Assembly (NCBI GenBank): GCA_910578385.1
Contig: CAJTQV010000015.1
Span: forward strand, 1 to 64,000
Source: an uncultured Muribaculaceae bacterium
GTDB taxonomy: Bacteria; Bacteroidota; Bacteroidia; Bacteroidales; Muribaculaceae
Reading direction: 5' to 3'
Length of the DNA: 64,000 nt
The notes under the pieces are model-generated. The model was not told where the DNA came from and made no database searches. It saw only the letters and a program-made list of their open reading frames with translations. Shown here in pieces: positions 52,187 to 60,501 of this stretch. Position 1 is the stretch's first letter; the number at the start of each line of letters is the position of its first letter. The translations under genes and the position numbers were made by a program.

Positions 52187-53020
52187 ATGGCCACGGAACG
52201 TAAACATGCGCTGCTGTCCCCGTCGTCGGCCCACCGCTGGCTGCATTGCACGCCGTCGGCCGTCGCCGAGAGTAAGGTCGAGGACCGGGGGAGCCGCTAC
52301 GCCCTGGAGGGCACGCTGGCGCACGCCGTGGCGGAACGTGAGCTGCTGAAGATGTTCAGCCGCGACGCCTCCAGGGCCGAGGAGGAGATCAGGCAGATCC
52401 GCGTGCCAATCACCGGCGAGATGATGGAGGCCGTGAGGCGTTACGCCAACTTCGTGGCCAACCTCTACACGGAGGAGCGGGCGAAGTTCCCGGTCGGGGC
52501 CACGGAGCTGCATGTGGAGCTGCCGCTCGACCTCGGGGCCTACGCGCCCGGCTCGTTCGGCACCGCCGACGCGGTTATCGTCAGCCCCCGCAATCTGATG
52601 ATCTTCGACTTCAAGTATGGCCAGGGCGTGGAGGTCAAGGCGGCCGGCAACCCCCAGATGCGCCTCTACGCGCTCGGTGCCCTCGACGAGTTCGGGCTTG
52701 AGCGCGACATCCGGACGGTGACGGACTTCATCTGTCAGCCCCGCCGCGAGTGTCTGGTCAACGCCGAGAGCATGACCGCCGAAGAGCTGTTGGAATGGGG
52801 CTTCGACTACGTGAGGCCGCTGGCCGACGTGGCCTACCGCGGAATCGGTGAGCGTGTGTGCGGGTACTGGTGCAAGTTCTGCAAGGTAGCCCCGATGTGT
52901 GACCGCCTGAACCCCGAGAAGGCAGCACAGCGTGCCCGCGACGCGGCCCGCTTCATCCGCCACAAGACCACCGCCGAATCGGTCTCCGACTTTGACGGCA
53001 TCACTTTGACGGATGAGTAA
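52187..53020 (+). CDS. DUF2800 protein (phage PD-(D/E)XK-type nuclease)
   Basis: A 277-residue phage protein of the DUF2800 type. The N-terminus LLSPSSAHRWLHCTPSA is typical of the family. Nuclease-like residues appear in GTADAVIV and FDFKYGQG (D-x-K core), and a cysteine cluster follows near 224-238 (VCGYWCKFCKVAPMC), as in Cas4/AddB-type exonucleases with an Fe-S cluster. Phages use these genes in recombination-replication modules, next to DUF2815. The reaction is inferred from fold. Confidence 0.85.
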   Translation: MATERKHALLSPSSAHRWLHCTPSAVAESKVEDRGSRYALEGTLAHAVAERELLKMFSRDASRAEEEIRQIRVPITGEMMEAVRRYANFVANLYTEERAKFPVGATELHVELPLDLGAYAPGSFGTADAVIVSPRNLMIFDFKYGQGVEVKAAGNPQMRLYALGALDEFGLERDIRTVTDFICQPRRECLVNAESMTAEELLEWGFDYVRPLADVAYRGIGERVCGYWCKFCKVAPMCDRLNPEKAAQRARDAARFIRHKTTAESVSDFDGITLTDE

Positions 53021-53073
53021 AAGTAAAAGTAAAAGTCTAAAGCCTAAAACCTAACCCCTAAAAACTAATAATT

Positions 53074-53664
53074 ATGCCAAGATTATTCAAACCACAGAAA
53101 GTGAATGGAAGCGACACCGCGCTGCTCGTGCAGGGTCGTGTGAGTTACGAACACATCATGACGGCTGCCGCGCCGCAGAACAACCCTAACGCCGACAAGG
53201 TCTATTCATGCGCCCTTCTCATCGACAAGAACGACACGGAGACGGTCAAGGCCATCGAGGCGGCCATTGCCGCCGCTACCGTGGCCGGGAAGGAGAAGAA
53301 ATGGGGCGGCACGGTGCCGCGCAAGCTCGCCACCCCGCTAAAGGATGGCGACGACAAGGAGCGTGAGGAATACGCCGGCATGGTCTACTTTAACTGCAAG
53401 TCGAAACGCCGCCCGGGCGTGATGGGACGCGACAAACAGCCCATCACCGATCCGGAGGAGGTCTATTCGGGTATGTGGGCGATACTGTCGGTCAATTTCT
53501 ACCCCTATTCGGTGACGGGCAACAACGGCGTGGGTGTCGGCCTGAACGCCGTGCTGAAGGTGGCCGACGGTGAGCCGCTCGGCGGCGGAGGCGACGGCAC
53601 GGGAGCCTTCTCGGGCGTGACACTGGCCGAGATGGACGACTATGATGATGATGAGGATGTATAA
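53074..53664 (+). CDS. DUF2815 phage protein (single-strand-binding-like)
   Basis: A 196-residue protein of the DUF2815 family, a usual neighbour of DUF2800, DNA polymerase and VapE in siphophages. The N-terminus VNGSDTALLVQGRVSYEHIM is typical, with VYSGMWAILSVNFYPYS in the core and a disordered acidic tail (DDYDDDEDV). Acidic tails of this kind occur in single-strand-binding proteins. The DNA-polymerase gene usual in this position is absent. Confidence 0.85.
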   Translation: MPRLFKPQKVNGSDTALLVQGRVSYEHIMTAAAPQNNPNADKVYSCALLIDKNDTETVKAIEAAIAAATVAGKEKKWGGTVPRKLATPLKDGDDKEREEYAGMVYFNCKSKRRPGVMGRDKQPITDPEEVYSGMWAILSVNFYPYSVTGNNGVGVGLNAVLKVADGEPLGGGGDGTGAFSGVTLAEMDDYDDDEDV

Positions 53665-53675
53665 ACCCTAAAACG

Positions 53676-53757
53676 GGGGGGGCCGCGGCGTGCCGCGACC
53701 CTACAATAAAAACTGAAAAACGGTACGGTCGCGACATGTCGCGGCCCACCACGTAAA
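53676..53757. repeat. second copy of the palindromic GC-rich element
   Basis: CCGCGGCGTGCCGCGACCCTACA (in reverse) and GTACGGTCGCGACATGTCGC (53724-53743) form a pair of inverted arms. The second arm plus its GGCCCACCA continuation matches the copy at 47546 at 29 of 31 positions. It lies between two phage genes. Confidence 0.75.
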
Positions 53758-53766
53758 AACGAGAAC

Positions 53767-56352
53767 ATGGACCGACTGATCACCATCTATACCGCGAAGA
53801 GCCGCAAGGCGCAGCTCTGGGCACGCACGCAGCTGACGTGGCCGGAACTGCGCGGGCGGCTGCTCGATTTCGCCGTCACGCCCGAGACCTACGACGAGTA
53901 TGTCACCATGACCCGCGACCGCCAGACGGCCGTCAAGGACGTGGGCGGTTTCGTGGGAGGCACGCTGCGCGACGGCATCCGCAAGAAGACGCACATGGAG
54001 TCGCGGAGCGTCGTCACGCTCGATTATGATGAGTTCAGCCCCGGACAGCTGGAGAAGCTGCGCGACGCGCTGCCGGGTGTGTGCTGGGTGGTCTACTCGA
54101 CCCACAAGCACACGGCCCGCGCCTGGCGCGTGCGCGTGGTCATCCCGCTGAGCGAGGACGTTGACCCGGAGAAGTACGAGGCGCTGAGCCGCAAGGTGGC
54201 CGAGATGATAGGCATGGCCGGCATAGACCGCACCACCTTCGAGCCGGTACGGATGATGTTCTGGCCGTCGCGCTCGTGCGACGCCGACTACGTGGCCGAG
54301 GCCAACGACACCGGCGACCTGCTCCGCCCCAACGCGCTGCTCAACCTCTACGACGACTGGCGCGACCCGGCGCAGTGGCCGCGCACCGCCGACGAGGCCG
54401 ACCTTTTCAGCACCGCAAACGTGCCGACCTCCGACCCGCGCACGCTGGAGATCTGGCGCAATCTTGCCGTCGGTGCCGGAGCCAAGCCCACGCGCCAGGG
54501 AAGCGGCATGGCCGACCCGACGAAGAAGGAGGGCGTGGTGGGCGCGTTCTGCCGGACCTACACCATGACGGCCGCGATAGAGCGGTTCTTAGGCGGCATG
54601 TACAAGCCATATCGCCCGGGACGCTGGACCTACCTCAACGGATCGACCGTGGGGGGCGTGGTGGTCTATGACGACCGGTGGATGTATTCCAACCACGCGA
54701 CCGACCCGTTGGGCGGCCGCGAGCTGAACGCCTGGGACGCGGTGCGGCTCGGCCTCTTCGGCACGCTCGACCGTGGCCACCGCGCCGCCTCGGTGATGGC
54801 CCTCCCCTCGTCGGCCGAGATGGTGAAGCTCGCGCTTGCAGACCCGGACGTGAGCCGCCTGATGGCCGAAGAGACGGCACGGCGGGCCGCGGAGGCTTTT
54901 GCGGACGTGGAGCTGACTGACAGTGACGGCGACCAGTCAGACAGGTCAGACCAGTCAGACAGGTCAGACCAGTCAGACCAGTCAGACCGGTCGGACAGGT
55001 CGGACTCCGACGACTGGGCGGAGCGGGAGGCGCGGCTGCGCAACAAGAAGGGTGACTTCGAGCCGACGCGCATGAACCTGCGGACGGTGCTGCTGCATCA
55101 TCCGGAGTTCCGGGGGCGGTTGCGCTTCAATGAGTTTACCGACCAGATGGAGGTTCACGGGCGGCTGCCGTGGCGGCGCATACAGGGCGCGCTGGTCAAC
55201 GATGCCGACACGGCCTATCTCCGGGCATGGTTTGAGGAGACCTACAAGGCCGCGCCAAAGGAGAAGCTCGACGACGCGATGCAGATGATCAAGGGGCCGA
55301 CGGCCTACCATCCGGTGCGCGAGTACATGGACGCGCTGGAGTGGGACGGCGTGCCGCGTCTTGACGGCCTTCTGGTCAACCTTCTCGGCGCGGACGACAC
55401 GGAGCTGAACCGCACGCTCACGGCCCTGATGTTCGTGGCAGCCGTGGCGCGTGTGCATGAGCCGGGCGTGAAGTATGACATCTGCGTGACGCTGTTCGGT
55501 CCCGAGGGGTGCGGCAAGTCAACGCTCATCGGCGCGATGTCGCGCCCCTGGTTCGTCGATTCGGCTATCAGGATCGGCGAGAAGGATGGCATGTCGGCTC
55601 TGCGCGGGCGGCTCATGGTGGAGCTTGCGGAGATGGCGTCGCTCAAGCGGGCGGATCTTGACATGGTGAAAAACTTCATATCGTCGCAATCGGATGTGTA
55701 CCGTCCGGCCTACGCGCGGCATGACGTGGAGGTTCCGCGCCAGTGCGTGTTCGTGGCCACGACCAACGACCGCTACTGTCTGCGCGGTTTCGGCGACAAC
55801 CGCCGCTTCCCGGTGGTTGAGGTCAATCCGGAGCGGCGACGTATGGATGTCGATGTGGCGGACTACGTGGGCGAGTGGCGTGACCAGTTGTGGGCGGAGG
55901 CGGTGTCGCTATGGCGCGGCGGCTTCAGGCTGTTCCTGCCGCCCCACCTTGACCGGGAGGCGCGGCGGATCGGGTCGGAGCACTCGTTAGACCAGAACTG
56001 CGCGATGTTCGACGACCTGGACCGCTATCTGGAGATGGAGCTGCCCGACAACTGGCGGAGCCTCGACCGGGCCACGCGCCGTCAGTGGCTTGCCGGACAG
56101 CGGCCCGCCGGCGTGTCGTCAGACCTGGAGCCGCGCCGTCAGGTATGCTGCGAGGAGATCCTGACCGAGTGCTTTGACATGCGCAAGGACAATCCGAAAT
56201 ACAACAGCCGCGCCCGCGAGGTGGCCGCATACATGGACCGCAAGTATGCCGGCAAGTGGGAAAAGGTGTATAGCATACTTCGTGATTCTGTATTCGGCAG
56301 ACCTAAAGGATGGCGGAAAAACGTGAGTGAAGAGGAGGAGGATGTGATTTAA
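53767..56352 (+). CDS. VapE-type primase-helicase (phage replication protein)
   Basis: An 861-residue replication protein. The N-terminal half has a primase-like part (SVVTLDYDEF, WVVYSTHKHTARAWRVRVV) at about 80-125; residues 389-412 are a DQS/DRS repeat coded by 9-bp units; the C-terminal half has a VirE/VapE ATPase domain with the P-loop GPEGCGKS at about 578-585, the acidic ELAEMAS block, and the arginine-containing NRRFPVVEV. In phages it unwinds and primes DNA. The gene is intact and runs to 56352. It is the fourth gene of the replication module. Confidence 0.85.
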   Translation: MDRLITIYTAKSRKAQLWARTQLTWPELRGRLLDFAVTPETYDEYVTMTRDRQTAVKDVGGFVGGTLRDGIRKKTHMESRSVVTLDYDEFSPGQLEKLRDALPGVCWVVYSTHKHTARAWRVRVVIPLSEDVDPEKYEALSRKVAEMIGMAGIDRTTFEPVRMMFWPSRSCDADYVAEANDTGDLLRPNALLNLYDDWRDPAQWPRTADEADLFSTANVPTSDPRTLEIWRNLAVGAGAKPTRQGSGMADPTKKEGVVGAFCRTYTMTAAIERFLGGMYKPYRPGRWTYLNGSTVGGVVVYDDRWMYSNHATDPLGGRELNAWDAVRLGLFGTLDRGHRAASVMALPSSAEMVKLALADPDVSRLMAEETARRAAEAFADVELTDSDGDQSDRSDQSDRSDQSDQSDRSDRSDSDDWAEREARLRNKKGDFEPTRMNLRTVLLHHPEFRGRLRFNEFTDQMEVHGRLPWRRIQGALVNDADTAYLRAWFEETYKAAPKEKLDDAMQMIKGPTAYHPVREYMDALEWDGVPRLDGLLVNLLGADDTELNRTLTALMFVAAVARVHEPGVKYDICVTLFGPEGCGKSTLIGAMSRPWFVDSAIRIGEKDGMSALRGRLMVELAEMASLKRADLDMVKNFISSQSDVYRPAYARHDVEVPRQCVFVATTNDRYCLRGFGDNRRFPVVEVNPERRRMDVDVADYVGEWRDQLWAEAVSLWRGGFRLFLPPHLDREARRIGSEHSLDQNCAMFDDLDRYLEMELPDNWRSLDRATRRQWLAGQRPAGVSSDLEPRRQVCCEEILTECFDMRKDNPKYNSRAREVAAYMDRKYAGKWEKVYSILRDSVFGRPKGWRKNVSEEEEDVI
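54931..55002 (+). repeat. 9-bp repeats in the VapE gene
   Basis: Eight in-frame 9-bp units (GACCAGTCA and GACAGGTCA variants) coding for D-Q-S or D-R-S. They form a Ser/Asp-rich spacer between the primase-like and ATPase parts. Confidence 0.9.
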
Positions 56353-56371
56353 CTGTAAAAAAGAAATTATC

Positions 56372-56734
56372 ATGAAAATATATCAACAATGGCTTGAATC
56401 GTGCCGAAAAGTGAATATCCCGGCAATTTCAACCGATACCGCAGCCAGACTGATGGCGGTACTTATGGAGTACGGCAACAACGAGGGCTTTACCTACAAT
56501 CAGAAATTTCTCGCTGATAAAGAATACATACAGCATCGTTTCGGGCTGATAGAAATGAGAACTCCCGAAGCCCATTTTCACTCACTGCTAAAGAAGTATG
56601 TGAAAGAATTGCAGAATTATCAGGAAGCACATAAGCTCGATGAAACCGACAAGGAGCATCCGTATAGGAATATGGCTCCAGACTGGGCACCGCAACTTTT
56701 AAAAGACAGGTATAATATGAAATTCATAGGATAA
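56372..56734 (+). CDS. unknown protein ahead of the serine recombinase
   Basis: A 120-residue, mostly helical, charged protein (IYQQWLESCRK, FLADKEYIQHRFGL, LLKKYVKELQNYQEAHK). AT-rich compared with VapE just upstream. Its stop shares bases with the recombinase start (TAATG), so the two are coupled and may be partners, for example as accessory factor of recombination. I recognise no family. Confidence 0.6.
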   Translation: MKIYQQWLESCRKVNIPAISTDTAARLMAVLMEYGNNEGFTYNQKFLADKEYIQHRFGLIEMRTPEAHFHSLLKKYVKELQNYQEAHKLDETDKEHPYRNMAPDWAPQLLKDRYNMKFIG

Positions 56735-57606
56735 TGATATACGGATATTTAAGAGTCAGTTCCGATGAACAGGATGTGAGCTCGCAGAAGCAGGGTGTTG
56801 AGCAGTTTGCCAAGGATAAGGGCTGGACTATCGACAAGTTTATTACAGACGAAGGAGTGAGCGGCGGTAAGGATCCGGACAAACGCAACCTCGGGCCTTT
56901 GCTTAAGCTCGTCAATAAGGACGATGTTATTATCAGCTCCGAGATAAGCCGATTGGGTCGCGACCTCTACATGGTGATGGATATACTTCACTTATGCATG
57001 GAGCGAGGCTGCATCATCTACACGGTCAAAGACCGTTTCGTGCTGGGTTCCGATATCCAGAGCAAGGTGCTTGCTTTCGCGTTCGGGCTGTCAGCTGAGA
57101 TCGAACGTCAGATGATACGACAACGCACGAAAGAAGGATTGCAGTTGAGAGTCAAAATGGGAGTGCTTGTAGGCAGACCATTGGGAACGAAGACCGAACC
57201 AAGGTGTGACAAAGAGACAAAGGAGAAAATCATCGAACAGTATAAGTGGGGAGTCCCTTTGCGCCGACTCGCCGAGAACTTCAAAGTGGATAGGAACACT
57301 GTTGACCGATGGCTCACACGTTGGGGTTGCAAATCAGGACGGAATTTTAAAAAGGAGGAGGAGCAACGGCGCAAAAGAGATACTCAACATCGAAAGTCCC
57401 TATATAAGGACGATGATGAATATTGCAATATTGAGTTACCTCGTGAGATTGTGATTGGACTGATTGAGCAGGATTTGACAATTCCTCAAATAGCCGAGAA
57501 TCTTCCTCAATACACGTATGAGCAAATCTATGACACGATATTGTGTGACTACGAGTTTAACGCCCTTTATCGTAAGCATGGACAACTTAAAGTCAAGAAA
57601 AAATAA
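56734..57606 (+). CDS. serine recombinase (Mpi/resolvase-like)
   Basis: A 290-residue serine recombinase. The catalytic serine is in LRVSSDEQ (Ser9), with the Arg-rich SRLGRDLYMVMDIL near 68-81 and the long helix AFAFGLSAEIERQMIRQRT. A C-terminal HTH follows (WGVPLRRLAENFKVDRNTVDRW) and then about 80 extra residues. The length and order are like the Mpi-type DNA invertases of Bacteroides rather than large serine integrases. It could invert or resolve DNA near here; no flanking inverted crossover sites were found by eye. Confidence 0.83.
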   Translation: MIYGYLRVSSDEQDVSSQKQGVEQFAKDKGWTIDKFITDEGVSGGKDPDKRNLGPLLKLVNKDDVIISSEISRLGRDLYMVMDILHLCMERGCIIYTVKDRFVLGSDIQSKVLAFAFGLSAEIERQMIRQRTKEGLQLRVKMGVLVGRPLGTKTEPRCDKETKEKIIEQYKWGVPLRRLAENFKVDRNTVDRWLTRWGCKSGRNFKKEEEQRRKRDTQHRKSLYKDDDEYCNIELPREIVIGLIEQDLTIPQIAENLPQYTYEQIYDTILCDYEFNALYRKHGQLKVKKK

Positions 57607-57806
57607 GCCGCGCCTTTCGACGCGACTTGTGCCGGACTCACGGACTTACCGGCTCTCTCGGTTGCCTACACGGGGTTTTCTCCCGGCCACAAAGTATGCC
57701 GACTGGCAGATTCCTCTTGCATCAGCGGTGGGGGGCGGCCCGTTCCCGGCCCACATCTCCGAGTCGGAAGCAAAATTACAATAATTATTTCAAAAATACA
57801 ACCAAC
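57607..57806. other. GC-rich structured-looking gap
   Basis: 200 bases with high GC, between the recombinase and the DUF551 gene. It holds several short dyads and a -7-like CAAAATTA at the 3' end (57773-57780). Open frames through it look artificial. It could be an RNA or crossover element; nothing firm can be stated. Confidence 0.3.
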
Positions 57807-58049
57807 ATGAAGAGAACAGAAGAAACAACCGCTACGGCAATTGACAACAGCTGGCTCGACCCTGAGCGGGTGATGCCATCAGATGAGGAGACGGTATTGG
57901 TACACTGCCCCTACGGCGTGAGCATGGGTTACTACTCCCGCAGCTCCGGGATGTGGAACATCTACGGCTACGGAACAGCCAACATCGTTGACGCGTGGAT
58001 GCCTCTCCCCCGCTTCGGTGGATACGCGAAGAGGTGCGAGGGGGAGTAA
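57807..58049 (+). CDS. DUF551-like small protein
   Basis: An 80-residue protein like the short DUF551 phage proteins: VLVHCPYGVSMGYYS in the middle and a C-terminal WMPLPRFGG, the family mark (W-M-P-L-P). Function unknown. The ATG at 57807 is used; a longer frame crosses the GC-rich gap and is doubtful. Confidence 0.65.
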   Translation: MKRTEETTATAIDNSWLDPERVMPSDEETVLVHCPYGVSMGYYSRSSGMWNIYGYGTANIVDAWMPLPRFGGYAKRCEGE

Positions 58050-58080
58050 AATCTATAAAAAGTGCCGGAAAGAGCTACCA

Positions 58081-58291
58081 TGCAACCGTCCAGTAGCACA
58101 CTCAGTAGCATGGTTAATAAACTTATTACTAATATAATATATAGTGTGTGCTACTATGCTACCGAATCCCTATAACATTTTCTTCGCGAAAACACGCAAA
58201 AATATATTACATATATATGAACGCGCGCGCGACCCCTCTGCATGAGCAACCCTATTATAGGGATCTTCGGTTGCACGGTTGCACGGTTGCC
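58081..58291. repeat. iteron-like inverted and direct repeats around an AT-rich core
   Basis: GTAGCACAC (58093-58101) and its complement GTGTGCTAC (58146-58154) flank about 35 AT-rich bases; further CAGTAGCA units and their complements stand beside them. TGCAACCGT (58081-58089) is inverted at 58275-58283 within a set of direct GGTTGCAC units (58269-58291). No gene is present. This could be a recombination or replication site. Confidence 0.5.
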
Positions 58292-58315
58292 AAAATAAAG
58301 AATAAACAAATAAAG

Positions 58316-58516
58316 ATGAAGGCCAGAATTACAAAACTCGTGGGGAGGGCATACAACAGATTGTTCCGCAAGAAGTCTCACGGAACGCCAACGTCCTCCG
58401 ATAATCCGGAAATCAGGCCGCTCAGTCCTTACCGGGTATACCGGTATGACCATCGCGACGGCCTAAGATTATTGCCGGATCAAAAAAAGACACCATACCG
58501 CATCTGGCACCTTTGA
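58316..58516 (+). CDS. short basic protein, unknown
   Basis: A 66-residue basic protein (MKARITKLVGRAYNRLFRKK at the start, then a polar tail ending KTPYRIWHL). A weak frame: no family is seen, and it lies between the repeats and the tyrosine recombinase. The ATG at 58316 is chosen over a longer reading that crosses the repeats. Confidence 0.4.
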   Translation: MKARITKLVGRAYNRLFRKKSHGTPTSSDNPEIRPLSPYRVYRYDHRDGLRLLPDQKKTPYRIWHL

Positions 58517-58557
58517 CTCCCGGATATTTCTTTAATCCCCAATAAACCAAACAGAAC

Positions 58558-59748
58558 ATGAGCCAACTGACATTATTCCCGGAACCGGGCGGCGCGGATA
58601 CACAGCCGGGACGCAAGAAGAGCCGCCGCGAGGTGTTCGCAACTATGGACAATTCAAAACTCCTGGGCCATTATCTACTGTCTCTTCCGGCGACCCAGAG
58701 ACCATTCAGTGGGAAGAGAGTGGCGGTTATATGTAGATTTTTAGAGTCTGGCACAGGCCTGAATAAGAAAGCATGCAGAGAGTATATCTCTCAAAACAAG
58801 TGTGTGCTTTCCACTGCGCAAAAAGAGTTGCTACTGGATTTTTTATATTTCTATGGCATCAGTTTCGGCAAGGTAAGAAAACAGACAGGAAAAATCGTCA
58901 AGCCGCTTGAAGTCTTGTCTGAGGCGAATAAGCTCAAGGTGTCTGGCTTTATCTCCTGGTGTGAGAAGCAATACGATTATTCACCGTCATCGATAAAGAT
59001 AAAAAGCCAAAATATGAAGAAATTCTTCAGATACTTCACTGAGTTCAACGTAGACAATTGCCGCAGCTTCATATCAACCCAAGAGGCGGAGGGGCGTTCC
59101 CCAAAGACCCTCAATGTCTACATGCTGACACTGAAGCAATACGGAGATTATATAAAGAAGCCCGTCAAGTTGAAAAAGATTAGTGTTCCGACAACACTCT
59201 CTGTTGAGAATGTGCCGACTCTGACTGAGTACAACAATTTCATTGAATGGCTTAAGGCAAACGGTGAGATGCGTTTCTATTGGATTGTCCGCGCGCTCGG
59301 ACAAACGGGGATGAGACGGTCAGAGCTTGAACAGATCAGATTCTCTGACATCCTGCAAGGCGAGGCATCTCCGAAATGCAAAGGCAAAAAGATAAGAATT
59401 ATCTATTTCCCCAAATCATTGACCCGGGAGGTACGGGAGTACCTCAAGACAGCCGGCATAGAACCCGACAAAAAGTTAATCGACTGTTCTCGCTGTGGTG
59501 GGGAATATTCTTCAAGAGGTCTTGACCAAAGGTTGAAATCTCTCGCTGCAAAAGCCGGATTCCCGAAGGAGAAGGCGCATTGTCATGCGTTCCGGCACTT
59601 TTTTGCCAAACAATATCTTACGAGGTGCAAAGATGTAGTTCAGTTGTCCGAATTGCTTGGCCATGAGAGCGTAAATACTACAAGACTATATCTGCTACGC
59701 TCCAAAGAAGAGCAGCGCAGGGAAATCAACCGACACATCAATTGGTAA
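58558..59748 (+). CDS. tyrosine recombinase/integrase
   Basis: A 396-residue tyrosine recombinase. The catalytic residues are visible: Arg253 (TGMRRSEL), a likely lysine near 286, His343 and Arg346 (CHAFRHFFA), His369 (LLGHESV) and Tyr378 (TTRLYLL). The first 120 residues carry an extra N-terminal part, and a SAM-like core-binding domain (about 125-205) precedes the catalytic one. It may be the prophage integrase or a recombinase of the inserted segment. Confidence 0.9.
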   Translation: MSQLTLFPEPGGADTQPGRKKSRREVFATMDNSKLLGHYLLSLPATQRPFSGKRVAVICRFLESGTGLNKKACREYISQNKCVLSTAQKELLLDFLYFYGISFGKVRKQTGKIVKPLEVLSEANKLKVSGFISWCEKQYDYSPSSIKIKSQNMKKFFRYFTEFNVDNCRSFISTQEAEGRSPKTLNVYMLTLKQYGDYIKKPVKLKKISVPTTLSVENVPTLTEYNNFIEWLKANGEMRFYWIVRALGQTGMRRSELEQIRFSDILQGEASPKCKGKKIRIIYFPKSLTREVREYLKTAGIEPDKKLIDCSRCGGEYSSRGLDQRLKSLAAKAGFPKEKAHCHAFRHFFAKQYLTRCKDVVQLSELLGHESVNTTRLYLLRSKEEQRREINRHINW

Positions 59749-59781
59749 TGACAGAATCCAAACACACAACGTAAAAGGGGA

Positions 59782-60447
59782 ATGAAAACATTAATCAAGA
59801 CTCTCAACAAAGAGAGCAACGCACGCGGGGTGAACATCTCGACGCTGTTCGAGAACATGCTTGATTTCTTTCTCGAAACCTTTGAGCCGTCGAGATTCAT
59901 CGCCCACAAAGGGGATATGTCCGCGGTCTTCGCCGAAAGAGAAAAGGATGACGCGGTTCTATTCAATCTGTTGCGGCACTGGATAGAGACGGCCGAGGAA
60001 GAGATAGCCCGGAAAGGGATATGCGACTTTTTCGGCGAACTGTACGAGAGCTTGTTTCTCGGGAAGTCAAAAGCCTCGGCCATGGGCCAGTTCTTCACGC
60101 CGATGGTACTGAGTCAGGTGATGGCGGAATGCACAGGGGGTGAGGATCCTGATGTTCTGGAGCCGTCGTGCGGTTCGGGACGGAATGTCCTTGCGCACTG
60201 GGAGCAAGCGGACAAAACGCGTCCGCCATATTACAAATGCGTGGACCTCGACCCGATCAGCGTCAAGATGTGCACTCTGAACATGATGATAAACGGGATG
60301 ATCGGGGAGGTGACGTGCAAAGATTCTCTGGATCTGTCGGACAGGTTCCACTTCGCATACCGGGTGAATGAAGTCCGGTGGCCGTTCCCCTCCCCATTCT
60401 ATTCAATCCGGCTCATCACCCCCCACAGAAAGCAAACAAACAAATAA
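59782..60447 (+). CDS. N-6 methyltransferase-like protein lacking motif IV
   Basis: A 221-residue protein with an N-terminal helical part and a type I/IIG methyltransferase-like fold: GQFFTP (102-107, motif X), then EPSCGSG (127-133, SAM motif I) and CVDLDP (153-158, motif II). The catalytic motif IV (NPPY/NPPF) expected after KDSL is absent; the chain ends with FHFAYRVNEVRWPF. I recall short proteins of this kind in Bacteroidales mobile elements. It may bind SAM without methylating. A good ribosome-binding site (AAAGGGG) precedes it. Confidence 0.75.
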   Translation: MKTLIKTLNKESNARGVNISTLFENMLDFFLETFEPSRFIAHKGDMSAVFAEREKDDAVLFNLLRHWIETAEEEIARKGICDFFGELYESLFLGKSKASAMGQFFTPMVLSQVMAECTGGEDPDVLEPSCGSGRNVLAHWEQADKTRPPYYKCVDLDPISVKMCTLNMMINGMIGEVTCKDSLDLSDRFHFAYRVNEVRWPFPSPFYSIRLITPHRKQTNK

Positions 60448-60501
60448 ATAAAATTTATCGCAATTTATCGCGAATTGCGACAAACCTTAAAATTACAGGA
60501 T

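Noticed and set aside
52130..52963. 277-residue frame antisense to the DUF2800 gene
   Set aside because: A mirror of a GC-rich gene; the sense frame has family motifs and the antisense product has none.
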